Positions 44,199 to 55,970 are shown, counted from the first letter of the stretch. The stretch: 64,000 bases of DNA from Leptodontidium sp. MPI-SDFR-AT-0119 (GCA_020726505.1 JAHLEZ010000013.1:248001-312000), one strand, 5' to 3'. Notes: a model not told the origin generated them from the letters alone. A program made the numbers and translations.

Positions 44199-45383
44199 AT
44201 GGCAAATCCGCCATATTCGCTGTTCTACATGATGAAAGACATCCCGGGCAAAGGCAGAGGCCTCGTCGCGAAAAGCACTCTTGAACCCGGCTCAATCCTC
44301 TTCTACGACAACATGCCCCTCTTCCTACTAAGACCTCCGCTGAATCTGGAGGAAATTGAATGGCCCGACAAATACGAAGGCCTGCGTTCGCTAAACCATA
44401 AAGCATGGCCGGATACAAGTTGGTCTCTGTATTTTCGGGATCTTCACAACGCGTTTCCAGGGCGGGCCGAGCGCCCCGAACTGGGAATATACAGAACGAA
44501 CCGCGTACCTGCATGTGAGGAAAGAGAGAGTGTGTGGCGACTAGTCAGCCTCCTAAATCACAGTTGTGTTCCCAATGCTTTCTACTGTTCCTGGGGCAAT
44601 GGGCACGCAGAAGTACACATCATCAAGCGTGTTGCTCCGGGCGAAGAGATCACTCGCTGCTATACTCCGACGGTTGGGATACAACGCAGAAAGGAATTGA
44701 AGGAAGTTTTTGGTTTCGAGTGCATCTGTTCCGCGTGCAAACCTGTCCCAAATGGCTTGGTCAGGCCCATGTTCGGTCCAGTGCATGAAGACAGTGTCCC
44801 CGAAGATAAAGATGCCTCCTATCGCGAATTGTTTGAGACCGTGTCGGGCTTGATAGTTAAGGCCAAGGAACTTAAACTGCCACATCAAACTCTCTTCTTG
44901 GCCGGCTTGGGGAGCAAGCTTCTGGAGAGATTGGGCATTGTCGATGAGAGGTACACCGGCATGCTTGAGGAGGCATTCCGGGTTACCGCTACGCAGAAGG
45001 ATATGCGAAGAGCAAAATTGTTTGCTGAATTGATTGTTAACCGACAAGAAATCTGCTTGGGTAAAGACAGTTTTAAACCAGAAATAAAGACGGCGAGGAA
45101 GATGGTTGAATGCCCAACAGAGTTCGCGGGGAGCTATTCACCAAAAAATTGGGAAGTCCGTGAGAATGACAGGCCAAGGCTAAACACAATCCTCGAACAG
45201 CATATTTGGCTCTGGAGGATCGACTATCCGCACGACATAACAAGTTTGAGGTCATCGTTGCCATGGTTGGCGGCGATAATTCCGAAGGGTTTACGCATAT
45301 TGGCAGGATCCCCGCCAATCGCATGGAGTCGATTGACCCCCGAAGAGCAGGCAAGAGTGGAGAGTTTTGGAACCCAGATGTAG
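44199..45383 (+). CDS. SET-domain protein, SMYD-like, without MYND finger
   Basis: Probable S-adenosylmethionine-dependent protein lysine methyltransferase. 394 residues, intronless, from ATG 44199 (the open frame begins slightly upstream at a TTG). An N-terminal IPGKGRGLVAKSTLEPGSILF opens the SET domain. The core motifs are SLLNHSCVPNAFY (NHSC at 120-123) and PGEEITRCY (GEEI at 148-151). The post-SET cysteines FECICSAC (175-180) would bind zinc with the core Cys. The MYND zinc finger of animal SMYD proteins is absent, as is usual for many fungal members. The C-terminal half is helical. The substrate is unknown; these expanded fungal SET proteins are mostly uncharacterised. Confidence 0.87.
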   Translation: MANPPYSLFYMMKDIPGKGRGLVAKSTLEPGSILFYDNMPLFLLRPPLNLEEIEWPDKYEGLRSLNHKAWPDTSWSLYFRDLHNAFPGRAERPELGIYRTNRVPACEERESVWRLVSLLNHSCVPNAFYCSWGNGHAEVHIIKRVAPGEEITRCYTPTVGIQRRKELKEVFGFECICSACKPVPNGLVRPMFGPVHEDSVPEDKDASYRELFETVSGLIVKAKELKLPHQTLFLAGLGSKLLERLGIVDERYTGMLEEAFRVTATQKDMRRAKLFAELIVNRQEICLGKDSFKPEIKTARKMVECPTEFAGSYSPKNWEVRENDRPRLNTILEQHIWLWRIDYPHDITSLRSSLPWLAAIIPKGLRILAGSPPIAWSRLTPEEQARVESFGTQM

Positions 45384-47150
45384 AGCAGCTCTTAAGCAGG
45401 GAAGGGGTAAGTAACACCAAAAGGATTTTCTTTTTCTTTTTTTTTTAGAATAGATCATCCTCTTGCAACAGTTCGAAATCCAAAAGCCAGACCGACTCAT
45501 GTGAATATATCATGTGAAGTATGCAGAATAGAAGAACCCTCATGGTTGCAAGCTATGATAAATATCAAGACAAACGAGGTTTGGATGAATAATGGAAACA
45601 GTCGACGACAAAAAGTGCTTCATGTGAGCTGTCAATTTGACAAAGGTTGATGCCATTTACCCATAGTTTCAACACCAAATGGGAGGAGAGCACAATTTGT
45701 TCAGCAAGACTTGGGGTCCATAAGAAGCCGGATTGTGTTGCCCATTGAAACAGGAGACAGGAGTCTCTTGACTTTGACTTTCGAATTCTCTTCCGTCGCT
45801 GATGATTGAGTTGAATTTTGGCCGAACAGGACCGAACCGAAGTGTGGCGAAGCGGAGCCTCAAGATGGGCTTCATGGAGGCTGATACCACTCTTGTTTTT
45901 GAGCAGGATTTCAGCTACGCGAGTCAATGCAAGCTTTCTTGCACCTGCATCCTCGCCTTGTCAGGACACTCGTGGGGATAGATGTGTAGTGATCGGACAG
46001 AGGACTGGAGAAAAATAGATATTCTCGGTTGGCGCTTGGGAAAACGTGACTCGGAAGCGGCGGAAATCCCAGCCGAGACACCTTCAGGGGCCAAGCGAGA
46101 CAAAATGCCTCGCCGAGAATTTCATCCATCTTTCACAACTCAATCTATTCAAACTAGCAACACCACATCTCTTCCAGACAAGTATTCTTTCGCTGCGGCA
46201 TTGCTGCAAATACTGAAGTACGAGTGTACGGTATCAGGCCACAATTGGTCTCCGCTATTGGACCTTTTTCTGAAAGTTCATGGACGAGTTCTGGCTGTTG
46301 ACTTTTATCGTACCATCTCATACGATGTTTTTGGTGCGTCATTGTCAGCTCACCAAAAGAGCATTCCTGCAGGCTTGCATATGCCCCTCTACCAACCCCT
46401 CCACGCCGCAGTCTATCCGTCTGCATCCTTCATCGAGATCCCCAAGAAACTCCACATCTAGCTGGGCTTGCTATCCCGTCTGGGACTCTCTTGGAATGGC
46501 TGGGACAGCAGGCACAGTAATCGACGATCGCCTCTTGACCCAGTGAACGTCAAGAATCTTCTCCCGGGGAATGATATCCGTAAGCAGCAAGCATACAAAT
46601 CCTGGCTTCCGTGCAGTTCAATCGCAACAATCAGCGTCTTTCTACGAGTGTCTAGGCACGTCGATCGCGGCCAGCACCGTCGCCATATGCTCGCTCGTGG
46701 GCTTGTCGGCGAATTGCTGCATACCATACATCACCCCATTAAGCACGGATCGCAGTAGTCCAAATGTCAAGTTGACATCTCGTCTGCAAGGCAGGCTCCG
46801 AGTAGAAAGGTTGGGAATCAGACCACCTTTTGCCAACCTATCATGCTCTCGCACAGCTTACCCGTGCTGCCGCGTCGACCCCTCCATGAGGTAGGCGATG
46901 GAATTGTGTATCTGATGCTACCCCTCCATAAAAAAAATTCACTTATAAGTCTTGAGCCCTTCGCTCCCTCATTGCTTTTTCGATTCATCAAGTAATTCAT
47001 TGCAATAACTCATTAGATCCTACTTTACCGTTCAGGATCGACCTCAGCAATAAATCAACAAGGTTTAAAAACCTCACTCTTCCACCCCGCAATTGGACTT
47101 TGTCCACAAACGAAATTCCAACAAACAACAAGACCTCATCTTCCTCCATC
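45384..47150. other. Long intergenic; possible coding traces 46458-46860 (-)
   Basis: No gene I can model. On the - strand between about 46860 and 46640 a frame with RDVNLTFGLLRSVLNGVMYGMQQF looks protein-like, and an adjacent frame (VAIELHGSQDLYACCL) could continue it after a shift, so a decayed gene is possible. The last 200 bp form the leader of the phosphoketolase gene, with a TATAAG word at about 46943. Confidence 0.35.
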
Positions 47151-49592
47151 ATGGCATCTGCCGCAGACGAAGTTGTCGTCAAGAGCATCTCTCCTTACGG
47201 AGTTGCTCGCTCTACTGTAGAGGGAAAGCCACTTTCAGCTGAAGAAATCCGCAAATATGACTCCTTTTTCCGCGCCAGCATGTACCTTTGCCTAGGCATG
47301 CTCTACCTCCGCGAGAACGCCCTTCTCAAGGAACCCCTCGACGTCAAGCACCTCAAGGCCAGATTACTAGGACATTGGGGATCTGACGCTGGTCAATCAT
47401 TCACTTGGATGCATATGAACCGCCTGATCAAGAAGTACGACTTGGATGTTCTGTTCATCTCAGGCCCGGGCCACGGAGCTCCAGGTATCATCTCGCAGTC
47501 CTATATGGAGGGCGTCTACTCGGAGGTTTACCCAGACAAGTCTGAAAATGAGGAGGGAATGCGGAAGTTCTTCAAGCAATTCTCCTTCCCAGGTGGAATT
47601 GGCTCGCATGCTACTCCAGAGACTCCAGGTAGTATCCATGAGGGTGGTGAGCTTGGTTATTCAATCTCCCACGCCTTCGGTACCGTATTCGACCACCCCA
47701 ATTTGATCACACTCACGATGGTCGGTGATGGTGAGGCCGAGACTGGACCTCTTGCTACCAGTTGGCACAGCACCAAATTCCTCAACCCAATCTGCGACGG
47801 TGCAGTCCTCCCAGTCCTCCATCTCAATGGATATAAGATCAACAACCCAACCCTCCTTGCACGAATCAGCCACGAGGAGCTCACAGCTCTATTCATCGGT
47901 TACGGATGGACCCCATACTTTGTCGAGGGTAGCGATATGGAGAGCATGCACCAAGCAATGGCTGCCACAGTTGAGAAGTGTGTCTTGGAGATTCGCGGCT
48001 ACCAAAAGCAAGCTCGCGATTCAGGCAAGGCATTCAGACCTCGCTGGCCCATGATTGTCCTCAGAAGTCCTAAGGGGTGGAGTGGACCAAGAAAGATTGA
48101 CGACAAGCTGCTCGAGGGTTTCTGGCGCTCGCATCAAATCCCTATCCCCGACGTCGCCTCGAACCCAGCACATCTCAAGGTCTTGGAGCAATGGATGAAG
48201 TCATACAAGCCCGAAGAGACATTCGACTCTGATGGAAAGCTCATCCCAGAATTGAAGGAGCTCGCACCTGTTGGCAACGCTCGTATGAGTGCCAACCCCG
48301 TCGGTAACGGCGGTCTTCTCAGAAAGCCCCTCAACATGCCAAACTTCAAGGAGTACGCCCTCAAGGATATCAATCCTGGTATCTCAAATCTCCCCAGCAT
48401 GTCCAACATGTCCAAATTCCTCCGCGACATCGTCGCAAACAACATGACCAACTTCCGTGTCTTTGGTCCTGATGAGACTGAGTCCAACAAGCTTGGTGAG
48501 ATCTACAAGGCAGGCAAGAAGGTCTGGATGGGCGAGTACTTCGAGGAAGATCAAGATGGCGGAAACTTGGCTATGGAAGGTCGTGTTATGGAGATGCTCA
48601 GTGAACACACTTGCGAAGGTTGGTTGGAAGGCTACATCCTCTCTGGCCGCCACGGTCTCCTCAACAGCTACGAACCCTTCATTCACATCATCGACTCCAT
48701 GGTCAACCAACATTGCAAATGGATCGAGAAGTGCAACGAGATCGAATGGCGTGCAAAGGTCGCTTCCCTCAACATCCTCCTCACTGCCACCGTATGGAGA
48801 CAAGATCACAACGGTTTCACCCATCAAGATCCTGGTTTCCTCGACGTCGTCGCCAACAAGAGTCCCGATGTCGTCCGTATCTATCTTCCACCCGATGGAA
48901 ACACCCTTCTCTCCGTCACCGACCATTGTCTTCGCAGCACCAACTACGTCAACGTCATCGTCGCAGACAAGCAAGACCATCTCCAATTCCTCAATATGGA
49001 CGAGGCTGTCGAGCACTGCACAAAGGGTCTCGGTATCTGGGACTGGGCCAGCAACGACCAAGGCGAAGACCCAGATGTCATCATGGCATCCTGCGGAGAT
49101 GTCCCAACACTCGAAGCCCTCGCTGCCACCGCTCTCCTCCGAGAATTCCTCCCTCAACTCAAGATCCGATTCGTCAACGTCGTCGATCTCTTCAAGCTCA
49201 TCTCTGAGATTGATCATCCCCACGGCATTTCCGACGTCGAATGGAAAGCCGTCTTTACGGACGACAGACCCATCATCTTCAACTTCCACTCCTACCCATG
49301 GCTCATCCACAGACTTACATACAAGCGTCCCGGCCAGCTCAACATCCACGTCCGTGGCTACAAGGAGAAGGGCAATATTGACACACCGCTCGAGCTGGCT
49401 ATCAGAAATCAAACTGATAGGTACAGTCTTGCAATGGATGCCATTGACCGTATCCCATCTCTGCACAACAAGGGCGCTGCTGTCCGTGAGAAGTTGATGA
49501 ACCTCCAGATTGCGGCTAAGACTTGGGCATTCGAGCATGGTATCGACCCTGTCTACATCACCAACTGGAGATGGCCATACCCAAGACAGTAG
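47151..49592 (+). CDS. Phosphoketolase (xylulose-5-P / fructose-6-P)
   Basis: Splits xylulose-5-phosphate (and often fructose-6-phosphate) with phosphate into acetyl phosphate and a shorter sugar phosphate; thiamine diphosphate enzyme of the cytosol. 813 residues, intronless, start ATG 47151 in a good context (ATCATGGC). Motifs: LLGHWGSDAGQSFTWMHMNR (about 73-91), FISGPGHGAPG, PGGIGSHATPETPGSIHEGGELGYS, and the TPP/Mg site VGDGEAETGP (191-200). Later come HLNGYKINNPT, GRVMEMLSEHTCEGWLEGY, WRQDHNGFTHQDPGF, and the C-terminal RGYKEKGNIDTPLELAIRNQTDRYSLAMD. Length and motifs match the Xfp family, whose fungal members are usually considered of bacterial descent. Acetate kinase, its usual partner, is not in this window. 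Confidence 0.95.
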   Translation: MASAADEVVVKSISPYGVARSTVEGKPLSAEEIRKYDSFFRASMYLCLGMLYLRENALLKEPLDVKHLKARLLGHWGSDAGQSFTWMHMNRLIKKYDLDVLFISGPGHGAPGIISQSYMEGVYSEVYPDKSENEEGMRKFFKQFSFPGGIGSHATPETPGSIHEGGELGYSISHAFGTVFDHPNLITLTMVGDGEAETGPLATSWHSTKFLNPICDGAVLPVLHLNGYKINNPTLLARISHEELTALFIGYGWTPYFVEGSDMESMHQAMAATVEKCVLEIRGYQKQARDSGKAFRPRWPMIVLRSPKGWSGPRKIDDKLLEGFWRSHQIPIPDVASNPAHLKVLEQWMKSYKPEETFDSDGKLIPELKELAPVGNARMSANPVGNGGLLRKPLNMPNFKEYALKDINPGISNLPSMSNMSKFLRDIVANNMTNFRVFGPDETESNKLGEIYKAGKKVWMGEYFEEDQDGGNLAMEGRVMEMLSEHTCEGWLEGYILSGRHGLLNSYEPFIHIIDSMVNQHCKWIEKCNEIEWRAKVASLNILLTATVWRQDHNGFTHQDPGFLDVVANKSPDVVRIYLPPDGNTLLSVTDHCLRSTNYVNVIVADKQDHLQFLNMDEAVEHCTKGLGIWDWASNDQGEDPDVIMASCGDVPTLEALAATALLREFLPQLKIRFVNVVDLFKLISEIDHPHGISDVEWKAVFTDDRPIIFNFHSYPWLIHRLTYKRPGQLNIHVRGYKEKGNIDTPLELAIRNQTDRYSLAMDAIDRIPSLHNKGAAVREKLMNLQIAAKTWAFEHGIDPVYITNWRWPYPRQ

Positions 49593-52489
49593 AACGGCGA
49601 TTGGGAGTAATGATAGAAGATCATCCGCTTCATCCTGGCGGTAGATCTTTCGGGTTTGGTTTCTTTTAATGGTTGCGTTAATGATGGATTGGAGGCTGGC
49701 GTCTTTCCCTACTCATACATAGCTGTTTGGAGAATTCGAATTTTATTCTCAACCTTACCATGATTCTTCCACAAGTGCCTCCTGATTGTTCTCGCTCTTG
49801 AACTTCACTTACATATCTCCATTATCTCCATCCGAGCAAGGACAACCGCAAACCAACATTCTCCTCTCACATCACAACAACAGAGCACATACTTCCTCTC
49901 TCCAATCTCAAACTCAACCTCGGCAGATACATCTAGCCCTCCCCTAACTCCCTCCGTCTCCAAACCACGGAAAAACTCTTTTCTGCGATATGCAACAGCT
50001 CCTCCCTCCCTCCTTCTCCAACCCCACAACGCTCGCCACTTAGAAGGAAACTACAGCGGCCATCAGCAGTCCATCAGAAAGTTTCATTTGCGACATGCAA
50101 CAAACGGCGTCCTTTCTCCATCGCCCGCCCTCCTACCTTACTTAAGGTAACTCTCCCCATGTATCACATCGCTTCTCCAACACACCCCTTATCCCCACAA
50201 ATTCCTCATGTAATTCCCCCGCATCACCAATAGCTGCATGAACCAACACTCCTAGCCTCGGATCAAGAATCAACAAACCCAAGCCCCCACGGTTGTATTG
50301 ATTTGAGTTTCGGTCTAGAGATACACTTGACCTGTTCAGCTCGGCTATTCGGAAACTTCTCCGCTTTTTGGAATGGTGTGGAATCAACTCCTGGATGGAG
50401 CGCCAGCTAGGTTGATTTAGATGAGGACTAGAGGTAATGTAAATTTAGCTACGGGTCGGCCCAGAGGTCTGGTACTGACTATTGATTCGGTCTACTTTAG
50501 TTTTTTCGGGTTTTGGGTACGAGGTGAGAGTGGAGCTGACGAGGGGGTTTCTGCACTTTTGTTTTAGCTTTGGTTTTTTTTTTTTGCAGGTAGCGATTGT
50601 GTCACCATGACGGTGGTGTTTTGGACTGTTGGGTGGTGATTGGATGGGGGGAGGGCGATGGGGAGAGGGAGGGAGTTGTGTTGCATGTCGTAGGAGTGTG
50701 CAGCGGGAGCTACTGTTAGAAGGTAGTTTGTTTTTCTGTTTTGTTGCATATCGAGACGGTGACACAGGTTTTAGCGAGGGATGGAGACTTGCTTGCTCTC
50801 TCTCTGTTTAGCGATCATGTTTGCGACCCCAAGCCTCTTGAAATGGTAATTATGAAGATATAGCGTGGCAAAAGCTCTCTCATTAAGGAGGCCTTCTATT
50901 AGTTTTTTCACATTGTTCCTGTGTCAATAGGGGGAGGGAGGGGGGGGATGGGGGGAAGAAAAAGGAAGCTATTCCCGCTAAGAAGACTTGTGTCACCTTG
51001 TCGACGTGCAACAGAACTTTTCCCGGCAAAGACAGCAAATGGCTATTGAGCACTAAGTGAGGATCCAAGTGCCGTTGAAGGTACTAAGTATTTAGCTAGG
51101 TGGGTAGATACCGAGGTGGTTTCTGTCTTGCCGTCGAGAGACTTGAGGAATTAATTCGGGAGACTGGGTCTTACGAATGCCAGAGGTGACGTTTTCTGCT
51201 TGAGATATTTTACTTTCAAGAGCGGCTTCGCCGTTCGGTGAAGCAGAATATGCCGTAAGTCTTTCGGATGAAAGAATAGCTTGCTTAATCACACTGGGCC
51301 ATCAGAACCTGGCCTGATGGGAAACTTCGAAAATGTCGTTGGATGATAACCCCAACGTAAGTGCGACTTGTCCAAATGAATCCAGACAGCAAAATAAAAC
51401 GAAAAAAAAACAAACTTACCGTCAAATGTCTGAAGCCAAAGACGCGAAAGAAGCCTTAATCACGTCTTCAACTTGACAAGGGACAACTCCTCTGCTCTAG
51501 GATTCCTACCCAAGATAATCTGGAAGAGAAGTCTCTCATTTACATTGTACAGGCAACTTATGAGCCTTCCATACTATCATAGAGCTGCCAGGCAATTTGC
51601 GACGATCGGCAGCAAAGGACCTCGCCATTCAAATTAGCTTCCACAAAATTCACCTGTCCAAAAGAAATAATTATAAGAATTTGACACAATGCTGCTGCTG
51701 GACCCTTTTCAGCCTGCGTGGCCAAGCCAAAAGCGCCATGCCTCGCCTCGCCGCTGCCTTTGATGCAAAAGCAAGCTGCAAAAACACTACTTCACTCTCT
51801 CTCAAGCAACGACATTGCAATTGCGAAATAAACACCTTTACTGGAAGAAAAAAATGGAAAAAAACGACGAAGTCCGAAAAGCAATAAGTTAATAAGTTAA
51901 GAAATAAAAAATCGTCATAATCCCTAGCGAACGTCGAGACCACTAATTCCCAAGTCAACATCAACGTCAAACCCATCTCCAAAATTCGGTACACTTGTCA
52001 AGAATACAAAGCTCGTTCGTTGTAGATAGCGCAGAAAGCCCCCGGAACTTTGTTGCACATCGCACCCGAATACTTTTGAATTGTGTGTGTACCGAGATTT
52101 GGCTTTTAGGTACCGGTAGAGTAGGGTTATTGAGAAGTTTTTTGGGTTTCGAGAAATTGATTTGTATTTGTTATGTGTGAAGGCGGATGTGTGCCGAGTC
52201 GGGTGGGTGTGGGGAAGACGCTTAGATATGTGGTACACGCAAAGCAACTCACTCTTGGAATAAAGCATAACTTAGATGAGACGAAAGATCCGAAAATGTG
52301 GCTTTGAATGAGTGTAATAATGGGATTTTGTGCTTATGCGATGAGAAGAAGTGAGGATTTCCCGCTTTCGCGGGCTTGTTCAATTGTCGCTGGAGAGGAA
52401 GCGTACTTCCCTCGATAATAAAATTATAAATTGCCTATCAAGGCATGCTATGGTCCAAATCAACGTCGTTATTATCATTAAGATTTATA
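49593..52489. other. Long intergenic (2.9 kb), no supported gene
   Basis: 3' flank of the phosphoketolase gene and of the convergent Vps38-like gene. GT-rich and purine-rich strands produce low-complexity frames on both sides. A 246-bp frame on the - strand (50142-50387) lacks family features. No RNA gene or mobile element recognised. Confidence 0.45.
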
Positions 52490-54220
52490 TCACCTCATAA
52501 CATTCTCTCTCAATCCGCTAGTCCTCAAACTGTGGACATGATTCCCTGCAAATGGGACTGGGGGTTGTGGATGAGGACCCCCATTCCCCGCCTTCTTGAT
52601 GGGAAATCCCTTGCTCTCCACACCCCCATTCTCCAAGGCTCTCCTGACTGCCTCCCCTTGTCCTCCTCCAATACCACTATCAGCACTCCCCCGCCGACTT
52701 GAGATTTCCATTCCCCTGCCCGTCAACAAGCCTCGTATTCCACCTGCCTTGCGAGCGGGTAACTCGCTACTCCCAGCGCTGCACACATAGAGCAGGTATT
52801 TCAAGTTCGGTAATGTCTGTCTGATATCCATTACTTTGAGCCCTTGGCTTTCAGCTAGGGATTCGATGTTCTTGTTGAGGAGGAAGACGCCATAGTCGAA
52901 CCGGAATCGTACCGTTCCTTTCATGTAAAGTGGGAAGGTGCGTTGATTATCGGAGAGGATAGAGATGAAGTCTTGTATTATGGAGCGTGATCCATAGGGC
53001 GAGATTGGATATGGGAGAGGGATGGCGAGGTAGTATTGCAGCATGTCGACTAGTCGTGCTACATATCCCAGAGCTGCAGATACGACGTCTTCGTCCGCAT
53101 CCTCGAACGATGAATTTGGAAGAGGAAGTCCGCAGATTGTGAAGAGGAGTGGATGGGTCGTTGGCTCGATAGGAAATATGTTGAGAAGCTCCTCGCATAT
53201 CCGTCGTCTCTGGCCATGGATGTCGGCCGTAGCTGTGGTGAGGAGCGTTCGACAATTCGACAGCTTGTCCTGAGCATTGTTTATATCCTCGAGCACCTTC
53301 GCTTGTACCTCGTTCCCCGACTTGATAGCGTCGCTGCGAGATTTTATGGAAGCTTTCAGCTCTGCTCGTCGCCTTATGGAGCCTTTGAGGAGCTTCCTTT
53401 CTGCTGCGACATATCGTGTTGTCAGGGCCAGCTCTTCCTCTGCTTGAGGAGCATCATCCTTCGGTTCTGTTTGTAGGATTGCGTTGATTTGGGAAGTCAA
53501 TTCTTCCCGCGTAGCCAGAGCATCTTGTATGGATTCGTCGAGGTTGGAGAGGCGCATCAACGCACTGAAGGAGGAGGTAGGTAAGGACTGAGCCGCCTTA
53601 GGTTTCGGAGGTTTCGAAGCTATGTCGATTGTGTAGATTCCATCCACGAGGTGGAACAGTATGCAATTTGGTGGAAAAGGATGGTTCTTCAATGCCCCAA
53701 TGAATTGCAGTGACTGCAGATTGACCTCTTCTTCAATAAGAGGCGTGAAGTCCTTCCTCTTGACCCAGACTTTCACTGTCACCGTATCCAATCTTGTAGT
53801 CGCCGGCCCAAATGAAGAAAGATCGAAGAACCTAAATGTAGGATTCATAGCCTTTTCCACCACCTCGCTAATGTATATCGGGTCCTCCTGTCCTTTACAG
53901 TGTAACGTAAAGAACGTATCCGCCATCCGACTATCAATCACATCCTCGAGCTTCTTCTGGCGGAAATCCGGCGTCGCACCCACCCAATTCGAGCTCCTCC
54001 TTCTAAGCTTCGGTGGCCTCAAGTCTCCCGATGAATGCGCATGATGGAGCGTGTGTTCTCGTAGAGCTTCGAGCTTCTGGGTTGACTTGTTCAGCCCGGC
54101 ATCATCAATTGTCCGTCCGCGCGGCCGCGAAAGCGTGAGGTTCCGTACGTATATGCCTTGGAGATGCCGTAGCTTTCGATTCTGGGGCAGGAGCAATGGC
54201 CGCGACGTTTCGGACGCCAT
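52490..54220 (-). CDS. Vps38/UVRAG-like subunit of PI3-kinase complex II
   Basis: 576 residues, intronless. The N-terminal part has a C2-like module: SNWVGATPDFRQKKLEDVIDSRMADTFFTLHC, PIYISEVVEKAMNPTFRFFDLSS, then TVTVKVWVKR. A helical coiled-coil region follows (DALATREELTSQINAILQ ... YVAAERKLLKGSIRRRAELKASIKSRSD), and then the C-terminal lobe INIFPIEP-type segment (LLNIFPIEPTTHPLLFTICGLPLPN), LGYVARLVDMLQYYLAIPLPYPI and FRFDYGVFLLNKNIESLAESQGL. This order is that of the UV-resistance/Atg14 family, and the N-terminal C2 puts it with UVRAG/Vps38 rather than Atg14. It would act in endosomal sorting and, with SNX4 at 22 kb, is the second PI3P-pathway gene here. The C-terminal tail is Gly/Ser-rich. 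Confidence 0.85.
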   Translation of the reverse strand: MASETSRPLLLPQNRKLRHLQGIYVRNLTLSRPRGRTIDDAGLNKSTQKLEALREHTLHHAHSSGDLRPPKLRRRSSNWVGATPDFRQKKLEDVIDSRMADTFFTLHCKGQEDPIYISEVVEKAMNPTFRFFDLSSFGPATTRLDTVTVKVWVKRKDFTPLIEEEVNLQSLQFIGALKNHPFPPNCILFHLVDGIYTIDIASKPPKPKAAQSLPTSSFSALMRLSNLDESIQDALATREELTSQINAILQTEPKDDAPQAEEELALTTRYVAAERKLLKGSIRRRAELKASIKSRSDAIKSGNEVQAKVLEDINNAQDKLSNCRTLLTTATADIHGQRRRICEELLNIFPIEPTTHPLLFTICGLPLPNSSFEDADEDVVSAALGYVARLVDMLQYYLAIPLPYPISPYGSRSIIQDFISILSDNQRTFPLYMKGTVRFRFDYGVFLLNKNIESLAESQGLKVMDIRQTLPNLKYLLYVCSAGSSELPARKAGGIRGLLTGRGMEISSRRGSADSGIGGGQGEAVRRALENGGVESKGFPIKKAGNGGPHPQPPVPFAGNHVHSLRTSGLRENVMR

Positions 54221-55169
54221 GCTGTTCGATCTCAGGATGGCATTGCGATGGTGTTCATTGCGGAAATGGTTAGGTTATCTCGCGTCGGTCCTTCGGGAAG
54301 GTCTCCCGATCAGCCTCGTCTGTGAGGCTGAGAATCGGGGTGAATCCTGATAAGGCCATTCCTTGAGATTTAAGCCGAGGACTTCCTAGTTTAGAAAAGA
54401 GATAATTGGATGTTATCGTCATTAACAAAATTAAAACTGCTCACTCCAATAATGCCTGGCCATTGGAATTGAGTAAATATTGCTCTAAAGTTTAGCGACA
54501 TGAACCTGAAAAGACAGCGGTCACGAGCCTGGACAATGCTGAATGAAAACTTCGTAAGCGAGGTAGACAATCCCAGAGTTATATTTGAATGTACACTTGT
54601 ATGAAACTTGTAGGTTATTACGTGCTACAACTTCTAAATCTCATCAGACTATAAAATTCGAAGGCCACCAAGCTGAAGTCTGCTCAGGATAAAATACCTC
54701 ATCATAATATTAAAATGTAGTCTGACATCTCTGTTTCCAAATCTGTTGTGACAGCCTAACTAGTGAGAGAGAGAACATAGTAAATTGTTAAATTCCATGC
54801 AGCCGATCCACCTTTGATCTAACATTTCATCGTAATTCATTAAAACTTCTATGTTTGCACTTTTTATGAACTCACCAAGGACATGGCCGACTCTCGTGAA
54901 TTGCTTGTAGAAGAAAGGGGCTCGCTTCACCGCAACCGATGCTACCCCATTGATCAATTACAATCGAAGCAACAAAGACAAGCTCCAGAGCTCGAAGTCA
55001 TGTCCTTTTCATATCAATTCTCATATTAGTAAGTCTCTAATTTCGTTCGAGTCTAGAGTTCAACAGTTGAAGAAATAATTTCATGAAGAATCGAGAAGAC
55101 AGAAAACAAATTAGCTTCATGAGTAAAACGTCAGTCTATCTACATTTGAGTGTAGTACACCCACCCACT
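54221..55169. other. Intergenic, no gene seen
   Basis: AT-rich, without recognisable features. Confidence 0.5.
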
Positions 55170-55970
55170 TCAAACTACATTTACATCAATCTCCAGGATC
55201 TCAGTAGTTAAAACTTTCACACGTTCACGCCGACGAGCAGCCATTTCAGCCCGATTCGCTTCTTCGAGCCGCCTTAAGGAGGAATTGATGGACTCGCACG
55301 TCTCCTCAGTAGCAAGGAGATCCTTCCATTCCCTCCTCTTGCACCGAAATCCCATAGCCTGCTCAACCTGTAAGGGGCGTAGATATACCACATTTAATAC
55401 ATCTGCCAAAGTTTCTCTATCCCCTGTGGCTTCGGCGATGTCCTTCTCGATGTCCGTGCTGGGGAGGATGTAAATCTGGCCGTAGTATTTCAGGACCACG
55501 TCTTCGAGCGTTTTCAGTCGAGGGTATATATCGTCGCGAATATGTCGCACGAGTGCTGCGAGTTCTGATCTGTCGGGACCAGATTGGCGCTTGTTCTTGT
55601 AGTCTCGAAAGCGGCTCCATCTCTCCAAGATATTCCTGAGGACGCCTTGCCAGTTGATGGTTTGAAGGGTGGTGTCGATTGAGGGCGCTTTCTTGAACAG
55701 TTCCATGGCAGCCGGCAGGTAGTATTTCAATTTTGCGATCCTGCTTGCATTCTAGGCAAGGTTAGCAAGATCACCTTTTTCTTATGGGCGGTGAGGTCAA
55801 CTTACTGTGGGATGTGTTGCTAGCTTCTCTGACCTACAAATATCATTGAGTTCGATAGAGACAAGGGCGTGTTCCTCCCAGGCCTCGATCATATCTCTCG
55901 GATCGAAGCCCACCTCGGCCGCTTCATACTCTCTGAATCTTGCATTTTTCATCTTCTTCTCTTCAGGCAT
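55170..55970 (-). CDS. Hypothetical helical protein, 248 aa
   Basis: Family not recognised. Exons 55970-55806 and 55751-55170 (54-bp intron, GTAAGT..CCTAG) give 248 residues. The junction THPT|NASRIAKLKYYLPAAMELF is in frame and reads through naturally. The protein is charged, helix-rich and lacks a signal peptide and membrane segments. The C-terminal part (NSSLRRLEEANRAEMAARRRERVKVLTTEILEI) is probably a coiled coil. The start is uncertain: the open frame continues upstream with no better ATG context, and the region coding SEVNDCQAKKGRKGN could belong to it. It is upstream of nothing on the same strand except the polytopic membrane gene 414 bp away. Confidence 0.6.

Noticed and set aside
48457..49497. 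346-codon +1-frame shadow in phosphoketolase, Ser/Thr-rich
   Set aside because: Same strand, other frame; composition follows the codon bias of the true frame.
48384..49538. 384-codon minus-strand frame within phosphoketolase
   Set aside because: Valine/aspartate-rich antisense shadow of a strongly biased coding strand; long but not a gene.
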